A stretch of 5,039 bases of DNA from an uncultured Campylobacter sp. (lineage in GTDB: Bacteria > Campylobacterota > Campylobacteria > Campylobacterales > Campylobacteraceae): the NCBI RefSeq assembly GCF_905371695.1, contig NZ_CAJPMA010000106.1, positions 1 to 5,039 of the forward strand. Reading direction: 5' to 3'. The translations under genes were made by a program, and so were the position numbers. Below the pieces are notes generated by a model, which had not been told where the DNA came from, did not search any database, and saw only the letters and a list, made by a program, of their open reading frames with translations. Below, piece after piece: positions 1 through 3,974 of the stretch. Position 1 is the stretch's first letter; each line of letters opens with the position of its first letter.

Positions 1-63
1 ATGTCAGTTTCAAAAATATCTTTTGTTATTAGGGTATTATTAATAATATTAGATTTAGCTTAA
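1..63 (+). CDS. Tail of a tiny hydrophobic open frame at the left edge
   Basis: An open frame runs from the first base, which is an ATG, to TAA at 61-63 and gives 20 residues ending in the hydrophobic stretch ISFVIRVLLIILDLA. No ribosome binding site can be judged because the window starts here, so this may be the end of a longer frame that enters from the left. If the molecule is circular it joins in frame, without a stop, to the open frame at 4995-5039. I do not recognise a family. A short basic N-terminus with a hydrophobic C-terminus resembles small membrane peptides, but AT-rich DNA produces such frames by chance. Confidence 0.2.
   Translation: MSVSKISFVIRVLLIILDLA
35..48. promoter_or_regulatory. 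14-bp AT-rich palindrome, possible operator
   Basis: TATTATTAATAATA is a perfect inverted repeat. Its core TATTAATA recurs in the second palindrome at 79-90, and the two centres are 43 bp apart, about four helical turns. Two matching dyads just upstream of a repressor gene suggest autoregulation, but low sequence complexity weakens the argument. Confidence 0.3.
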
Positions 64-78
64 TTTAGTATTGTTTCT

Positions 79-90
79 AATATTAATATT
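79..90. promoter_or_regulatory. 12-bp AT-rich palindrome, possible operator overlapping -35
   Basis: AATATTAATATT is a perfect inverted repeat with the same TATTAATA core as the dyad at 35-48. Its last two bases overlap the proposed -35 hexamer of the repressor promoter, a position where a bound repressor would block RNA polymerase. This is inference from position and symmetry only. Confidence 0.3.
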
Positions 91-117
91 GTATTTTCAT
101 ATTAAAAATAATATAAT
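89..117 (+). promoter_or_regulatory. Sigma-70-type promoter of the small HTH repressor gene
   Basis: A consensus -10 TATAAT lies at 112-117, with TTGTAT at 89-94 as a partial -35 and a 17-bp spacer. Transcription would start near 124, leaving a leader of about 25 nt before the ATG at 149. The flanking DNA is extremely AT-rich, as is usual for Campylobacter promoters. Confidence 0.65.
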
Positions 118-148
118 ACGCCAAATAATTCAAATAAGGGTTTTTAAA

Positions 149-367
149 ATGGACTTACAAACATTCAAAGCACAATTAAAAAGTATTGGTATCACAAAAA
201 AAGAATTCGCCGAAAAATTAGGGCTTAGCTACACAACGGTTAATGCGTGGGGGTCGGTGCAGGATTTTCCAAAATACGTTGAAGTTATTCTTGAAAAATG
301 GGTTAAAGCTGATAACTTTGATAAAATCGTCGAGGTTGTCAAACCTTACGTCGATAAAGACCTTTAA
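149..367 (+). CDS. Small Cro/CI-like helix-turn-helix DNA-binding protein
   Basis: The 72-residue product has a classic helix-turn-helix at about residues 15-36 (ITKKEFAEKLGLSYTTVNAW), where KKEFAEKLG is the first helix and SYTTVNAW the likely recognition helix. Another helix (DFPKYVEVILEKW) and an acidic/lysine-rich tail follow. Short proteins of this kind are frequent in Campylobacter and Helicobacter mobile elements. ATG 149 was chosen because AAGGG lies about 8 nt upstream and the TATAAT promoter at 112-117 precedes it; earlier in-frame starts would fall inside that promoter. The stop codon sits inside one copy of a dispersed 12-bp repeat. The probable role is repressor of the element, possibly autoregulated through the dyads at 35-48 and 79-90. 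The DNA-binding fold is well supported; the repressor role is inferred. Confidence 0.85.
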   Translation: MDLQTFKAQLKSIGITKKEFAEKLGLSYTTVNAWGSVQDFPKYVEVILEKWVKADNFDKIVEVVKPYVDKDL

Positions 368-376
368 CCTCATCGC
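364..376 (+). repeat. Dispersed repeat TTAACCTCATCGC, copy 1
   Basis: This 13-bp word contains the stop codon of the HTH gene. It recurs exactly at 879-891. Its last 12 bp, TAACCTCATCGC, recur inverted at 1363-1374, and 11 bp recur at 4144-4154 inside a coding region. Repeated copies in the non-coding region suggest a protein-binding site. Confidence 0.6.
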
Positions 377-473
377 CTCTAATCCCTCTACTCACTCAGC
401 GCAAAAATGCGTTTAGCTCTATGACTTTAATTCACCCAGCTTTAACGGGTCAAATTTTCGGCTGGTAGGTTTT

Positions 474-500
474 CCCTTTTTTCGTGAAATCCAAAAAGGG
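474..500. other. Hairpin CCCTTTTT/AAAAAGGG that competes with the cloverleaf stem
   Basis: CCCTTTTT at 474-481 pairs with AAAAAGGG at 493-500 across an 11-nt loop. Its right arm is also the left arm of the outer stem of the fold at 494-561, so the two structures exclude each other. It could delay or terminate transcription, or act on single-stranded DNA. Confidence 0.45.
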
Positions 501-561
501 CGGGTATCAAATACCACCCCCTTTAAAATCAGGGGGGTGTCGGTAGCGGCTACGCCCTTTT
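494..561. other. Cloverleaf-like four-way junction (structured RNA or single-strand origin)
   Basis: The outer stem is AAAAGGGCG (494-502) with CGCCCTTTT (553-561), 9 bp. Inside it are GGTAT/ATACC (503-507/511-515, triloop CAA), ACCCCC/GGGGGT (516-521/533-538, extendable by T-G and T-A pairs), and GTAG/CTAC (543-546/550-553, sharing its last base with the outer stem). The arms follow one another with almost no unpaired bases except 539-542. Both strands can fold. On the + strand the outer stem ends in TTTT, so it could also terminate the HTH transcript. It does not look like a tRNA: there is no GGTTC arm and arm sizes do not fit. Confidence 0.5.
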
Positions 562-565
562 ACTT

Positions 566-609
566 TGCGCCTATGGGCTAAATTTGGCTTAGGGCATAAT
601 GCGCCTATG
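566..609 (+). repeat. Local direct repeat of TGCGCCTATG
   Basis: TGCGCCTATG occurs at 566-575 and again at 600-609, 34 bp apart. The bases between include the odd dyad GCATaATGC (594-602). The second copy forms part of the left arm of the hairpin at 602-645. Ten-base matches are not rare in 5 kb, but adjacency makes this pair more credible. Confidence 0.35.
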
Positions 610-645
610 ACCTAGATTAAATCTACCTCATTGCTAGGTTATGCG
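602..645. other. Long hairpin with inner dyad TAGATTAAATCTA
   Basis: CGC (602-604), a two-base bulge and ATGACCTAG (607-615) pair with CTAGGTTAT (634-642) and GCG (643-645), giving about 12 pairs including one G-T and an 18-nt loop. The loop side also holds the perfect 13-bp odd dyad TAGATTAAATCTA (613-625), which would form an alternative smaller hairpin. No U-tract follows, so it is not a simple terminator. Confidence 0.4.
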
Positions 646-652
646 TTCCCCA

Positions 653-719
653 TTTTTGTGGAATGATGATTTTTAGGGCTTGGCCATTATTTCAGTTTTT
701 GGTGAATGACGATTTTTAG
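653..719 (+). repeat. Pair of 24-bp imperfect direct repeats
   Basis: The 24-mers at 653-676 and 696-719 differ at three positions and share TTTTTG at the start and GATTTTTAG at the end. Their starts are 43 bp apart. The second copy contains GTGAATGA (702-709), the reverse of TCATTCAC, which is the core of the Helicobacter pylori DnaA box; the first copy has one extra G at that spot. The second copy runs directly into the strong hairpin at 712-743. This fits an origin-type repeat but is not proof. Confidence 0.5.
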
Positions 720-743
720 GCTACTCGCTCGACGCCTAAAAAT
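712..743. other. Strong 10-bp hairpin, candidate origin element
   Basis: ATTTTTAGGC (712-721) pairs perfectly with GCCTAAAAAT (734-743) across the 12-nt loop TACTCGCTCGAC. A competing stem, CGCCT (733-737) with AGGCG (746-750), shares the right arm. The stem is AT at its base and not followed by a T-run, so it is a poor terminator. A hairpin beside direct repeats resembles origins of rolling-circle replicons, where the initiator nicks in or near a loop. Confidence 0.45.
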
Positions 744-840
744 TAAGGCGACGGACAAAGCTCGCATTTAAGGGCATTGCTACGTAAGCCGAAAATTAAG
801 CGCACACACTAGGCTAAAAAGATTTTGATCGCGTATGCTG

Positions 841-864
841 CCGCCCTCGCCCTTTGAGGGGCGG
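841..864. other. GC-rich hairpin
   Basis: CCGCCCTC (841-848) pairs with GAGGGGCGG (856-864) with one bulged G and the loop GCCCTTT. It is the most GC-rich stem in the non-coding region. It lies 15 bp before the second copy of the dispersed repeat. Neither strand has a T-run after it, so it is not a typical intrinsic terminator. Confidence 0.45.
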
Positions 865-878
865 GGCATTTCATCCAA

Positions 879-891
879 TTAACCTCATCGC
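879..891 (+). repeat. Dispersed repeat TTAACCTCATCGC, copy 2
   Basis: This is an exact 13-bp direct copy of the word at 364-376, 515 bp away. On the opposite strand it reads GCGATGAGGTTAA, whose GAGG resembles a ribosome binding site ahead of a 21-codon frame. I do not consider that frame a gene. Confidence 0.6.
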
Positions 892-1029
892 TTTTAAACG
901 CAAAATAAAGCCCGCTATTTGATTTTAGCTCTTTTTGGTATCTTTGTATGCCCCGTGCTCTCTTTTTGCATTGTAGCGCCGTTATTTTTAGCCGCCGTAG
1001 GGTGTTGCGCGTGTCAATAAAAAAATAAT

Positions 1030-1036
1030 GGGGGGG
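1030..1036 (+). repeat. Seven-G homopolymer tract
   Basis: Seven consecutive G residues directly follow AAATAAT. Poly-G tracts of this kind are slippage-prone and drive phase variation in Campylobacter. This one lies outside any supported gene, so an effect could only be on promoter spacing or an RNA. Confidence 0.4.
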
Positions 1037-1091
1037 CGCGTGATGTCTTTAAGGTTTCTACTCTTATTTTTTCAATTAGCTGGGTAAATTG

Positions 1092-1161
1092 AGAGAGGAA
1101 AAGTAAATAAAAACCCTTACACTAAGAGGGGTTGAAACTTAAACGCGTTTTTTTACTCTCT
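1092..1161. other. Weak nested inverted repeats, possible structured RNA
   Basis: AGAGAG (1092-1097) can pair with CTCTCT (1156-1161), TAAATAAAA (1104-1112) with the T-run at 1148-1155, and AACCC (1112-1116) with GGGTT (1129-1133). The last two stems share a base, and several bulges are needed. The palindrome AAACGCGTTT lies at 1141-1150. The evidence is suggestive only. Confidence 0.2.
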
Positions 1162-1362
1162 GCGTAAGTGCGAGCTAGCCCCGTGTGCGCGCTTGTTTGC
1201 GCTTTGTTTGACTTGTGGAAATTTTGTTTTAGCCGTCTTGCATTTTGATAACGAGTGACAACGAAAAGCGATACACGTTTTAGCGTTTCTTAAAGTAAAT
1301 AAAACGGGCAAAAAATAGTTTAAGGTTCGGGCTGTTTTGGGTAAATTCGGGTTGATTTGCGG

Positions 1363-1374
1363 GCGATGAGGTTA
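1363..1374 (-). repeat. Dispersed repeat TAACCTCATCGC, copy 3 (inverted)
   Basis: GCGATGAGGTTA on the + strand is the reverse complement of the word at 365-376 and 880-891. It abuts and partly overlaps the GTTAC repeat cluster at 1371-1398, so one compound binding region is possible. Confidence 0.6.
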
Positions 1375-1398
1375 CGGGCGTTACATGTAACGTTACGG
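1371..1398. promoter_or_regulatory. Palindrome CGTTACATGTAACG within GTTACGG direct repeats
   Basis: A perfect 14-bp palindrome at 1379-1392 is flanked by GTTACGG at 1371-1377 and 1392-1398, 21 bp apart, or two helical turns. GTTAC thus occurs three times direct and once inverted in 28 bp. This is typical of an operator or an iteron-like initiator site. It lies about 55 bp upstream of the -35 of the promoter at 1451-1479. Confidence 0.5.
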
Positions 1399-1450
1399 CT
1401 TTGTTTGATACTTACTCGCTATCATAGGCTATTAGATAGATTTATTTTGC

Positions 1451-1479
1451 TTGACTTTTTAGGCTTCAGGTTGTATAAT
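1451..1479 (+). promoter_or_regulatory. Near-consensus rightward promoter with no gene behind it
   Basis: TTGACT (1451-1456), a 17-bp spacer and TATAAT (1474-1479) make the best promoter in the window. Transcription would start near 1486. No ATG-initiated frame follows, and the transcript would run through the hairpin at 1495-1513 and then antisense into the 3' end of the HEPN gene, which is on the other strand. It therefore probably makes a non-coding or antisense RNA. Confidence 0.65.
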
Positions 1480-1485
1480 TACGGC

Positions 1486-1560
1486 GAAATTCGAGGGCGC
1501 ACTTATCGCGCCCACTTTACTTACACAAAGAAATTCACTGAGGGTGCTTTAAAATTCTCC
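1486..1560 (+). ncRNA. Predicted antisense/non-coding RNA, 3' end unknown
   Basis: This is the predicted transcript of the promoter at 1451-1479. It opens with a short leader and a hairpin, GGGCGC (1495-1500) paired with GCGCCC (1508-1513) over a 7-nt loop. It reaches the convergent HEPN gene at 1549. I see no clear intrinsic terminator in this direction, so the stated end is arbitrary and the RNA may extend further. Abi genes of the AbiF type are known to be associated with structured RNAs, but I cannot show that this is that family. An antisense control RNA is the simpler reading. Confidence 0.35.
1495..1513. terminator. GC-rich hairpin 35 nt past the HEPN gene, weak terminator
   Basis: The GGGCGC/GCGCCC stem with a 7-nt loop lies downstream of the HEPN gene stop on the minus strand. 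It is followed there by TCGAATTT rather than a clean T-run, so termination would be weak. The same hairpin is the 5' element of the predicted rightward RNA. Confidence 0.35.
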
Positions 1561-2082
1561 TTGTAAATATTCCCTTATCTCACTATCCAAACAATCTAAA
1601 ACATCATCAATAAAGGTTTCTAGCATATCAGGCGCAACCCCCACTATCTTATCATTTAGCCTTGTCGATATTCTCGGCGCGCCGTATTCATTTAGTTTGT
1701 AAAGGTTTTCAAAGTGAAAAGCGCGGTTTCTTATCGTGAGTATAAGAGAATAACAAATTTTAACTTTTTGAAAATTAGGCATTGAGCTTTTACCGTGCTT
1801 ATTAAATTTTGAATATTTACGAAAATCAATTGCCGACAAATCCACCAGTTTATTATGTAGCTTCATCACGTTTAGTAACGTAACCCAGTAGCCCAAAGTT
1901 TGGCGCGAGATAAACGTGTTGTCGTCGATACTTAGCAGGCGTGCGGTCTTATTGCGCGTGATAATCTCGACAATACCCAGCTTGGGCGCTAATCTTTGCA
2001 TAAGCAAAAAATTATCCCTGTGCTTTGCTTCACTCTCATAATCTTTTAATCTTTTTTCTGAAAATAACCCTATCAAGTCCAT
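1549..2082 (-). CDS. HEPN-type Abi-like protein, putative RNase defence or toxin gene
   Basis: The 177-residue product carries IRNRAFHFENL, with R118-N119 and H123 forming an R-x4-H motif as in the HEPN ribonuclease site of Abi_2/AbiD/AbiF proteins (typically RNxxxHH). The N-terminal part fits the same family: SEKRLKDYESE (8-18), then an E39...R43-N44 segment like the first conserved RN of Abi proteins, and a GYWVTLL segment (64-70). It is much shorter than classical Abi_2 proteins of about 300 residues. ATG 2082 has AAAAGGG upstream (2088-2094, + numbering). It lies 77 bp after rep and is visibly more AT-rich than rep, suggesting a separately acquired cargo. The likely role is abortive infection or RNA cleavage in the cytoplasm. 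Family placement is from motif reading, and the activity is inferred. Confidence 0.6.
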   Translation of the reverse strand: MDLIGLFSEKRLKDYESEAKHRDNFLLMQRLAPKLGIVEIITRNKTARLLSIDDNTFISRQTLGYWVTLLNVMKLHNKLVDLSAIDFRKYSKFNKHGKSSMPNFQKVKICYSLILTIRNRAFHFENLYKLNEYGAPRISTRLNDKIVGVAPDMLETFIDDVLDCLDSEIREYLQGEF

Positions 2083-2109
2083 ATTAACCCTTTTGAAATT
2101 TACCGCGCT

Positions 2110-2138
2110 ATTTTATGTAAAACGGGCTTAATAGTAGT
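2110..2138 (-). promoter_or_regulatory. Possible promoter of the HEPN gene
   Basis: On the minus strand TAAAAT (2110-2115) could be a -10, with only a poor -35 (ACTACT, 2133-2138). It lies in the 77-bp gap between rep and the HEPN gene. Campylobacter promoters often lack a good -35, so separate expression is possible but not shown. Confidence 0.25.
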
Positions 2139-2159
2139 TTCATAAGCTATCAGCGGTTA

Positions 2160-2906
2160 TCACGCCCTTAGCTCTCTTTTGTTATTGTTAGCTTTGTAGG
2201 TTCGCTCGGTGCCGGTTTTCGTAGAGGCTAGGCTTATCGCGTTTTCAAAATCGAATACCGCGCGCCTTAATTGAAGTTCTAGACGTTCGCGCCTAGGCAA
2301 TAAAGCGGGTTTGTTTAGGTCGAGTATCGGGGCGGTAGCTTCGGCGCGGTAGAGTGGATGGGTCAAATCGTTTTTAACTGCCTTATCGTAGAAATAAAGC
2401 CTCTGTAACGCGCCTATTTCCGACTTGACGTAAGCGGTGTTTCGGTATCGGACTATCTCAAACGTATTGAGATTAAAAGGCGTCGAACTATCGAAGCATA
2501 AATCGACACTCGAAACGTTATTGACCGCGTCTAAAAGCTCCGCTACGAGATCGAGAGGCGGGGCGGTTTTGTGATATTGCTTTAAGCCGTAGCATTCAAG
2601 CACGGCACGCTGCCGGCACTCGTTCGGGGCTTTTGTAGTGGCGTAGAATATGCTCAGATTTTCGAGTTCGTAAAGCTCGGTTATTTTTAGTCCTCGAAAC
2701 TCGTAACGATTGGATATTTTTATCTCTTTTGTATCTTGCATTTTTCGCCATTTCAAGCCGTGATTTTTGGCTATGCTTTTAAGCAGCTCTATTTTGGTGT
2801 AGTGCTTGTGCGTTACTCTGTTTTTCAGGAAACTAGCGCGCACGGTGTCTAGGCTTATGCTCGGAGTTTCAGCTAGTATTTTGTTAATGTTTGCTAATAT
2901 TTTCAC
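2160..2906 (-). CDS. rep: Probable replication initiation protein (Rep_trans / RstA-like)
   Basis: The 248-residue product resembles initiators of rolling-circle plasmids and filamentous phages (Rep_trans, RstA, phage gene II type) in motif order: RAVLECYGLKQYH (100-112), a helix DLVAELLDAVNN, then SVDLCFDS (133-140), like the RIDLAxD strand, TAYVKSEI (157-164), YFYDKAVK (171-178), like the conserved YDKaxe motif, and LYRAEA (185-190), like the RxE strand. Y173 of YDK is conserved in position; which tyrosine nicks DNA I cannot say. The start is GTG at 2906: a stop lies two codons upstream in frame and no ATG is near. The ribosome site is poor (GGA about 9 nt away), suggesting low translation. 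It lies after a 61-bp gap with a strong hairpin. It would act on the origin, probably within 368-1548. Family placement is by eye. Confidence 0.55.
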   Translation of the reverse strand: MKILANINKILAETPSISLDTVRASFLKNRVTHKHYTKIELLKSIAKNHGLKWRKMQDTKEIKISNRYEFRGLKITELYELENLSIFYATTKAPNECRQRAVLECYGLKQYHKTAPPLDLVAELLDAVNNVSSVDLCFDSSTPFNLNTFEIVRYRNTAYVKSEIGALQRLYFYDKAVKNDLTHPLYRAEATAPILDLNKPALLPRRERLELQLRRAVFDFENAISLASTKTGTERTYKANNNKRELRA

Positions 2907-2921
2907 GTTTTAACATCCAAA

Positions 2922-2952
2922 GGGGGCGGATCGCTTGACACTAACCACCCCC
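2922..2952 (-). promoter_or_regulatory. GC-rich hairpin in the rep leader, possible attenuator
   Basis: Read on the minus strand, GGGGGTGG pairs with CCGCCCCC over a 15-nt loop: 8 pairs with one G-U. Only three T residues follow, then the weak GGA ribosome site and GTG of rep. It separates the antirepressor from rep, so it could partly terminate the operon transcript or protect the RNA upstream. One arm contains ACCACCCCCT (+ strand), also found at 513-522 in the cloverleaf. Confidence 0.45.
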
Positions 2953-2967
2953 TAGAAATATTTAAAA

Positions 2968-3741
2968 TTAACCCTCTGCTAATTGAGGCGCATTTTTAGC
3001 TTTTATCGCCTCGATCAGCTTTTTAGCTAACTTTACTTGACCCCTTGGCGTTATTAGCGTAATGAGGCTTAGTCCTCGCTCGCCGTTTGGTTTTGTAAAC
3101 GTCTGCGGTTTGCGTCTAAAATAGCCCATATTTAGATACTTTTGCAAAGGTTCGTTATTAAACATTAAAATCCCTAGTTCGCGCATTAGAGCGAATAATC
3201 GTATCTCGCCCGTATCTATGCCCTTATCTTTATCGCAAAGTATTTTCGCATACTCGCCTATTTTAATATCGCCCTTGCTAACCTCAACGGCTCGCGCGAA
3301 ATCTACGTAAGGCGCTTCGGCTTTTACTTTTGCTTCCAGCCGTTTATTTTCGTCCAAAGTATCGGCGAATTTTAAAGCTAGTTCGGCGAATGCTCGCGGG
3401 TCTGCTAATACGTCTTGAATTATGGCGGGGCGGTTTTGCTTAGATAAGATAAAATCGCTCGCCCAATCCCGAAATAAAATCGTTTGGGGCGTTTCGGTCA
3501 ATTTAAAGCCTAGCGTGATGACGCCTTTTTTCGTCCAAAAAGTTTGCTTTGCGTTACCTGTTGCATTTTGCAACAGATAGAAATGCACGCCCTCTTTAAA
3601 CTCATTTCTAGCCTTTTGCGAGCGGATAGCCTCCTCGCTTACGCCAAATCCCTCTGCTACTTGTTTATTTGACAAGCCCCACGTGTCTTGATACTCCGAA
3701 ATCTCTAAATTTAGATTGTTAAATGCTACTATTGCGCTCAT
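2968..3741 (-). CDS. Phage-type antirepressor with KilAC domain
   Basis: The 257-residue product has the usual length and two-part build of phage antirepressors. The N-terminal part (about 20-100) contains WGLSNKQVAEGFGVSEEAIR, a helix-turn-helix-like stretch, then TFWTKKGVITLGF and FRDWASDFIL, as in antirepressor N-terminal DNA-binding modules. Residues 120-143 are a likely coiled coil. The C-terminal KilAC (ANT) domain spans about 143-240: APYVDFARAV, IGEYAKIL, RLFALMRELGILM, YLNMGYF and a final TPRGQVKLAKKL. Such proteins oppose or replace the repressor of a phage and release its lytic or replication genes. ATG 3741 has AGGGAG upstream and overlaps the preceding stop by 4 bp (ATGA), so translation is probably coupled. 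The partner could be the HTH repressor at 149-367. Confidence 0.85.
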   Translation of the reverse strand: MSAIVAFNNLNLEISEYQDTWGLSNKQVAEGFGVSEEAIRSQKARNEFKEGVHFYLLQNATGNAKQTFWTKKGVITLGFKLTETPQTILFRDWASDFILSKQNRPAIIQDVLADPRAFAELALKFADTLDENKRLEAKVKAEAPYVDFARAVEVSKGDIKIGEYAKILCDKDKGIDTGEIRLFALMRELGILMFNNEPLQKYLNMGYFRRKPQTFTKPNGERGLSLITLITPRGQVKLAKKLIEAIKAKNAPQLAEG

Positions 3742-3974
3742 ATTTTGCTCCCTAAATATCTTTTAGCCTTTTGGAAATCGTCGATACGCCATAATTTAAA
3801 CCGCCTTTTAGGGTTATTTGCGTCCGTGCACCATCTAAATTTAACGATTTTTTCCCTAAAAAGCTCTACTAAATACTGATTGGCGTTACTTATGCCAAAT
3901 ACTCGCCCCGCGGTTATTTCCGTTCCGTCCCACATCATTTTTATTAACGCCGTTTTATGCCTGCTTCGTATCAT
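3738..3974 (-). CDS. Small winged-helix-like DNA-binding protein
   Basis: The 78-residue product has a pattern of helix-turn-helix domains of the HTH_39 type: an opening helix (HKTALIKMMWDG), ITAGRVFGISNANQYLVELFREKIV, where a helix, turn and recognition helix are expected, and a wing-like strand pair (FRWCTDANNPKRRFKLWRI). A basic helix ends it (FQKAKRYLG). ATG 3974 is preceded by GAGGAG and overlaps the upstream stop by 4 bp; its own stop overlaps the antirepressor start by 4 bp. Tight coupling on both sides places it in the regulatory operon. The specific target is unknown, and the fold assignment is from the residue pattern alone. Confidence 0.6.
   Translation of the reverse strand: MIRSRHKTALIKMMWDGTEITAGRVFGISNANQYLVELFREKIVKFRWCTDANNPKRRFKLWRIDDFQKAKRYLGSKI

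Larger units (their letters stand above)
368..1548. other. 1.2-kb non-coding region, probable origin and ncRNA region
   Basis: No convincing protein gene was found on either strand. The frames present are under about 30 codons, except a TTG-initiated shadow at 1357-1566 that is rejected. The region is instead packed with dyads and repeats: a cloverleaf-like fold (494-561), hairpins at 474-500, 602-645, 712-743, 841-864 and 1495-1513, near-identical 24-mers at 653 and 696, a DnaA-box-like word at 702-709, copies of TAACCTCATCGC, a palindrome at 1379-1392, and a strong rightward promoter at 1451-1479. Such density next to a replication-initiator gene fits a plasmid or single-stranded-phage origin, possibly with regulatory RNAs. 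Assignment of the origin is inference. Confidence 0.6.

Noticed and set aside
71..148. 26-codon upstream extension of the HTH protein
   Set aside because: The extension starts at TTG and covers the TATAAT promoter and the leader; the ATG at 149 has its own AAGGG site and the family begins there.
494..561. Possible tRNA or integron attC site
   Set aside because: There is no T-arm, anticodon loop or CCA-type end, arm lengths do not fit a tRNA, and the conserved attC end boxes are not seen.
642..719. Two tiny frames both ending in NDDF-stop
   Set aside because: The shared ending comes from the 24-bp direct repeats; the frames are 11 and 18 codons with no proper ribosome site.
852..874. 21-codon minus-strand frame from ATG 874 with a GAGG about 9 nt upstream
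   Set aside because: The GAGG belongs to the dispersed repeat, the frame runs through the GC-rich hairpin, and the product has no recognisable features.
1028..1087. 19-codon + strand frame through the poly-G tract
   Set aside because: It is too short, without a ribosome site, and gives no better product when the tract is changed by one base.
1181..1190. CCGTGTGCGC shared with 4881-4890 near the operon promoter
   Set aside because: Many 10-base matches are expected by chance in a 5-kb window, and the palindrome GTGCGCAC at 4885-4892 is not preserved here.
1300..1309. TAAAACGGGC shared with 2118-2127
   Set aside because: An isolated 10-base match of ordinary composition is within chance expectation.
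1357..1566. 69-codon open frame on the + strand
   Set aside because: It starts with TTG and has no clear ribosome site. It contains the whole promoter at 1451-1479 and the GC hairpin, and overlaps the end of the HEPN gene. Its arginine/leucine-rich product looks like read-through of non-coding DNA.
2884..2916. 10-codon leader peptide overlapping the rep start
   Set aside because: It has an ATG but no ribosome site, and such short frames are common by chance.
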